This document shows positions 62,675-64,000 of a stretch of DNA of 64,000 nt, in pieces (within the stretch, counting starts at the first letter, position 1; the number at the start of each line of letters is the position of its first letter). Below the pieces are notes generated by a model. It had not been told where the DNA came from. It was given only the letters and a program-made list of their open reading frames with translations, and searched no databases. Made by a program: the position numbers and the translations under genes. The stretch is from Lentisphaera araneosa HTCC2155 (GTDB taxonomy: Bacteria; Verrucomicrobiota; Lentisphaeria; Lentisphaerales; Lentisphaeraceae): assembly GCF_000170755.1 (NCBI RefSeq), contig NZ_ABCK01000013.1, positions 62,001 through 126,000 on the forward strand, in the 5' to 3' direction.

Positions 62675-64000
62675 TTATTTCTCGATGACTGTGCAGTTTG
62701 GCGGTAATTTTTGTCTTACGCTTTGAGGCATTTTTCCTTTGCTCACAATCAAAGTTTGCAATTTTTTCAAAGTTGTTAGGACCTTGTAATTCGAAAAGGG
62801 CGTTTGGTGAATATTTAAATACTGAACCGGTTTGTTTTTTAAGTAGGGTGAAAAGTCGTTTTGTGAGCCTTCAGCATCTAAGTGCTCATAATAATGATTA
62901 AAAATACCTAACGGTAATTTATTAGTGTAGCGTAGATTTAACTTAATGATGTTGAAGTTCTTGATGGGATATATGGACTTTATATTCGTATGGCTGAGGT
63001 CAAACTTTTTAACAACGGCAGGGCCAAACTTCGCTAAGACATTTAGAATCTCTAAGTCAGGGTTGTTGCTAAGATCTATGGTGTAGGCGTCATCTTTATA
63101 TTCCAGGACGGAATTCATTGATGATAAATTATTGCGCATCATCAGCACGCTGCGTAGTAATTCCAGCTTACTTTCAGGTGCACTTTTGGCAAATTCTTGA
63201 TATAATATATTGCGATAGATGTAACCCTTGTCATTTTCTGGCTCAACACCGACCGCTTTAAGCAGTGCAATGGTTTGCTTAGGTTTTTTGTTTTCGTGCT
63301 CTTTTATTTGAGCACAGTTTTTAGCGATAATATAAACTTCTGGGTTAATGCCTTTTAATACATCTACTGCAGCAGTAAATTTTTGCATGGACATGAGTGC
63401 TTTGCCGTATAAATCACGAACCTTTTTGTTTTCTTTATCAAAATTGAAACAGACTTGTGTCAGAGTAAGAGCTGTTTCAGGCTGGCCTTCCAGAAAGGCA
63501 GATTTTGCTTTTTCGATATAGTGGGGGAGTAATTCTGCTTCAGCATTTTTACGCTTTAAATCAGATTCCTCTAATTGATTTAGTAGATTTAATGCGTGCG
63601 TTTCCTTTTGTCTAAGAGAGTGAATAAAGCCGATGAGTAAACCCGATAGAATGATTAGGGAAAAAGTGGCTGTATTCATGACGCGTTTATTGCGTTTGTA
63701 CAATAGTTTAATTTGAGTAAATGTGCCTGCTTCTTCGGCCTTTGGTGCAAAGCCATTGAGATATGATTTTATATCGATGAGCATGTCTTCCACTCTTTGA
63801 TAACGCTCAGACTTATTCTCTGCCAAAGCCTTAAGACCAATAGCTTTTAAACTAGCTGGCAAAGGTTTTTTCTCTACATCTAGTAATACTTTTGCTGATC
63901 TTGGGAACTCTTGATCTTGAGGGTCTTTCTCCGTTAACAAAGAATAGAAAATGGCACCTAAGGCATAAATATCACTTTGGAAGGAGTACTTGGCATCTTT
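62675..64000 (-). CDS. Membrane Ser/Thr protein kinase with TPR/leucine-rich-like C-terminus (5' end outside window)
   Basis: The frame is open to base 64000, so the start and the N-lobe lie beyond the window. The edge codons read SFQSDIYALGAIFYSLLTEK, matching the helix-F region of the kinase at 18008. A juxtamembrane IKLLYKRNKRV leads to a membrane segment (NTATFSLIILSGLLIGFIHSL). The outer part has a TPR-like region (AKSAFLEGQPETALTLTQVCFNFDKENKKVRDLYGKAL) and leucine-rich-like repeats (YTIDLSNNPDLEILNVLAKF, FDLSHTNIKSIYPIKNFNIIKLNLRYTN, YLNIHQTPFSNYKVLTTLKKLQTLIV). The repeats are more extensive than in the other kinases. Whether it shares their lysine arrangement cannot be seen here. Confidence 0.9.
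   Translation of the reverse strand, partial: KDAKYSFQSDIYALGAIFYSLLTEKDPQDQEFPRSAKVLLDVEKKPLPASLKAIGLKALAENKSERYQRVEDMLIDIKSYLNGFAPKAEEAGTFTQIKLLYKRNKRVMNTATFSLIILSGLLIGFIHSLRQKETHALNLLNQLEESDLKRKNAEAELLPHYIEKAKSAFLEGQPETALTLTQVCFNFDKENKKVRDLYGKALMSMQKFTAAVDVLKGINPEVYIIAKNCAQIKEHENKKPKQTIALLKAVGVEPENDKGYIYRNILYQEFAKSAPESKLELLRSVLMMRNNLSSMNSVLEYKDDAYTIDLSNNPDLEILNVLAKFGPAVVKKFDLSHTNIKSIYPIKNFNIIKLNLRYTNKLPLGIFNHYYEHLDAEGSQNDFSPYLKNKPVQYLNIHQTPFSNYKVLTTLKKLQTLIVSKGKMPQSVRQKLPPNCTVIEK

Noticed and set aside
1-64000. tRNA, rRNA, riboswitch and replication-origin features
   Set aside because: None could be recognised by reading; hairpin-rich gaps did not match a known riboswitch pattern.

Overview
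The window looks like the chromosome of a marine Lentisphaera-type bacterium (PVC superphylum). The evidence is a combination typical of that group: secreted sulfatases with a CxPSR site, DUF1559 prepilin-like proteins, a paired PSD1-type haem protein (DUF1592/1588/1585) and DUF1552 protein, many Ser/Thr kinases beside ECF sigma genes, and polysaccharide-degrading enzymes (GH16, GH105). The DNA is AT-leaning, except for one GC-richer sulfatase near 58 kb. The genus is inferred from gene families; no rRNA or tRNA gene was found.

Left part (1-18.9 kb): the 3' part of a membrane Ser/Thr kinase, a sulfatase, a prepilin-like gene followed by a GH16 glucanase, and a frameshifted TonB-like/alpha-alpha-toroid gene. 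Then comes a minus-strand run read in the order ECF sigma, kinase, prepilin-like protein, PSD1 haem protein, DUF1552 protein. A third, broken sigma-kinase pair follows. Between the two sigma-kinase pairs is a patchwork: a sigma-gene fragment, a VapBC toxin-antitoxin cassette bounded by 50-bp direct repeats, and the copied tail of the GH16 gene. All three kinases whose N-lobe is visible place a lysine in the glycine-rich loop and lack the usual beta-3 (VAxK) lysine, the arrangement known from eukaryotic WNK kinases.

Middle part (18.9-36 kb): two nearly identical IS256-family elements bracket housekeeping and accessory genes. These include an SMR efflux pump, a VOC protein, a sigma/FecR-like pair, a secreted purple-acid-phosphatase-like enzyme with a membrane partner, an M18 aminopeptidase, a dihydroorotate-dehydrogenase-like protein, an oxidoreductase, a hexapeptide acetyltransferase, a metallophosphoesterase and an N-acetylhexosamine kinase.

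Right part (36-64 kb): a GH105 hydrolase, an orphan two-TM protein, an H-NOX sensor with its HNOBA-type hybrid histidine kinase, and a COG0523 metal-chaperone GTPase with a DUF1826 gene behind two perfect palindromic operators. A complete recC-recB-recD operon follows, then an exported protein with a PEP-CTERM-like tail and a hexanucleotide repeat in its signal peptide, a DUF1624 membrane protein, a second sulfatase with foreign-looking composition, an IS30 element split by an IS5-like element, a decayed zeta-toxin-like gene with a small partner, and the C-terminal two thirds of a fourth kinase running off the right edge.

The likely common theme is sensing and degrading complex sulfated polysaccharide. 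Sigma-kinase pairs with extracytoplasmic TPR/leucine-rich domains sit next to envelope prepilin-like proteins and secreted hydrolases. Gaps between genes are unusually rich in small, mutually unrelated hairpins and dispersed palindromic repeats, and several junctions show gene fragments, nested insertion sequences and IS-mediated rearrangement.
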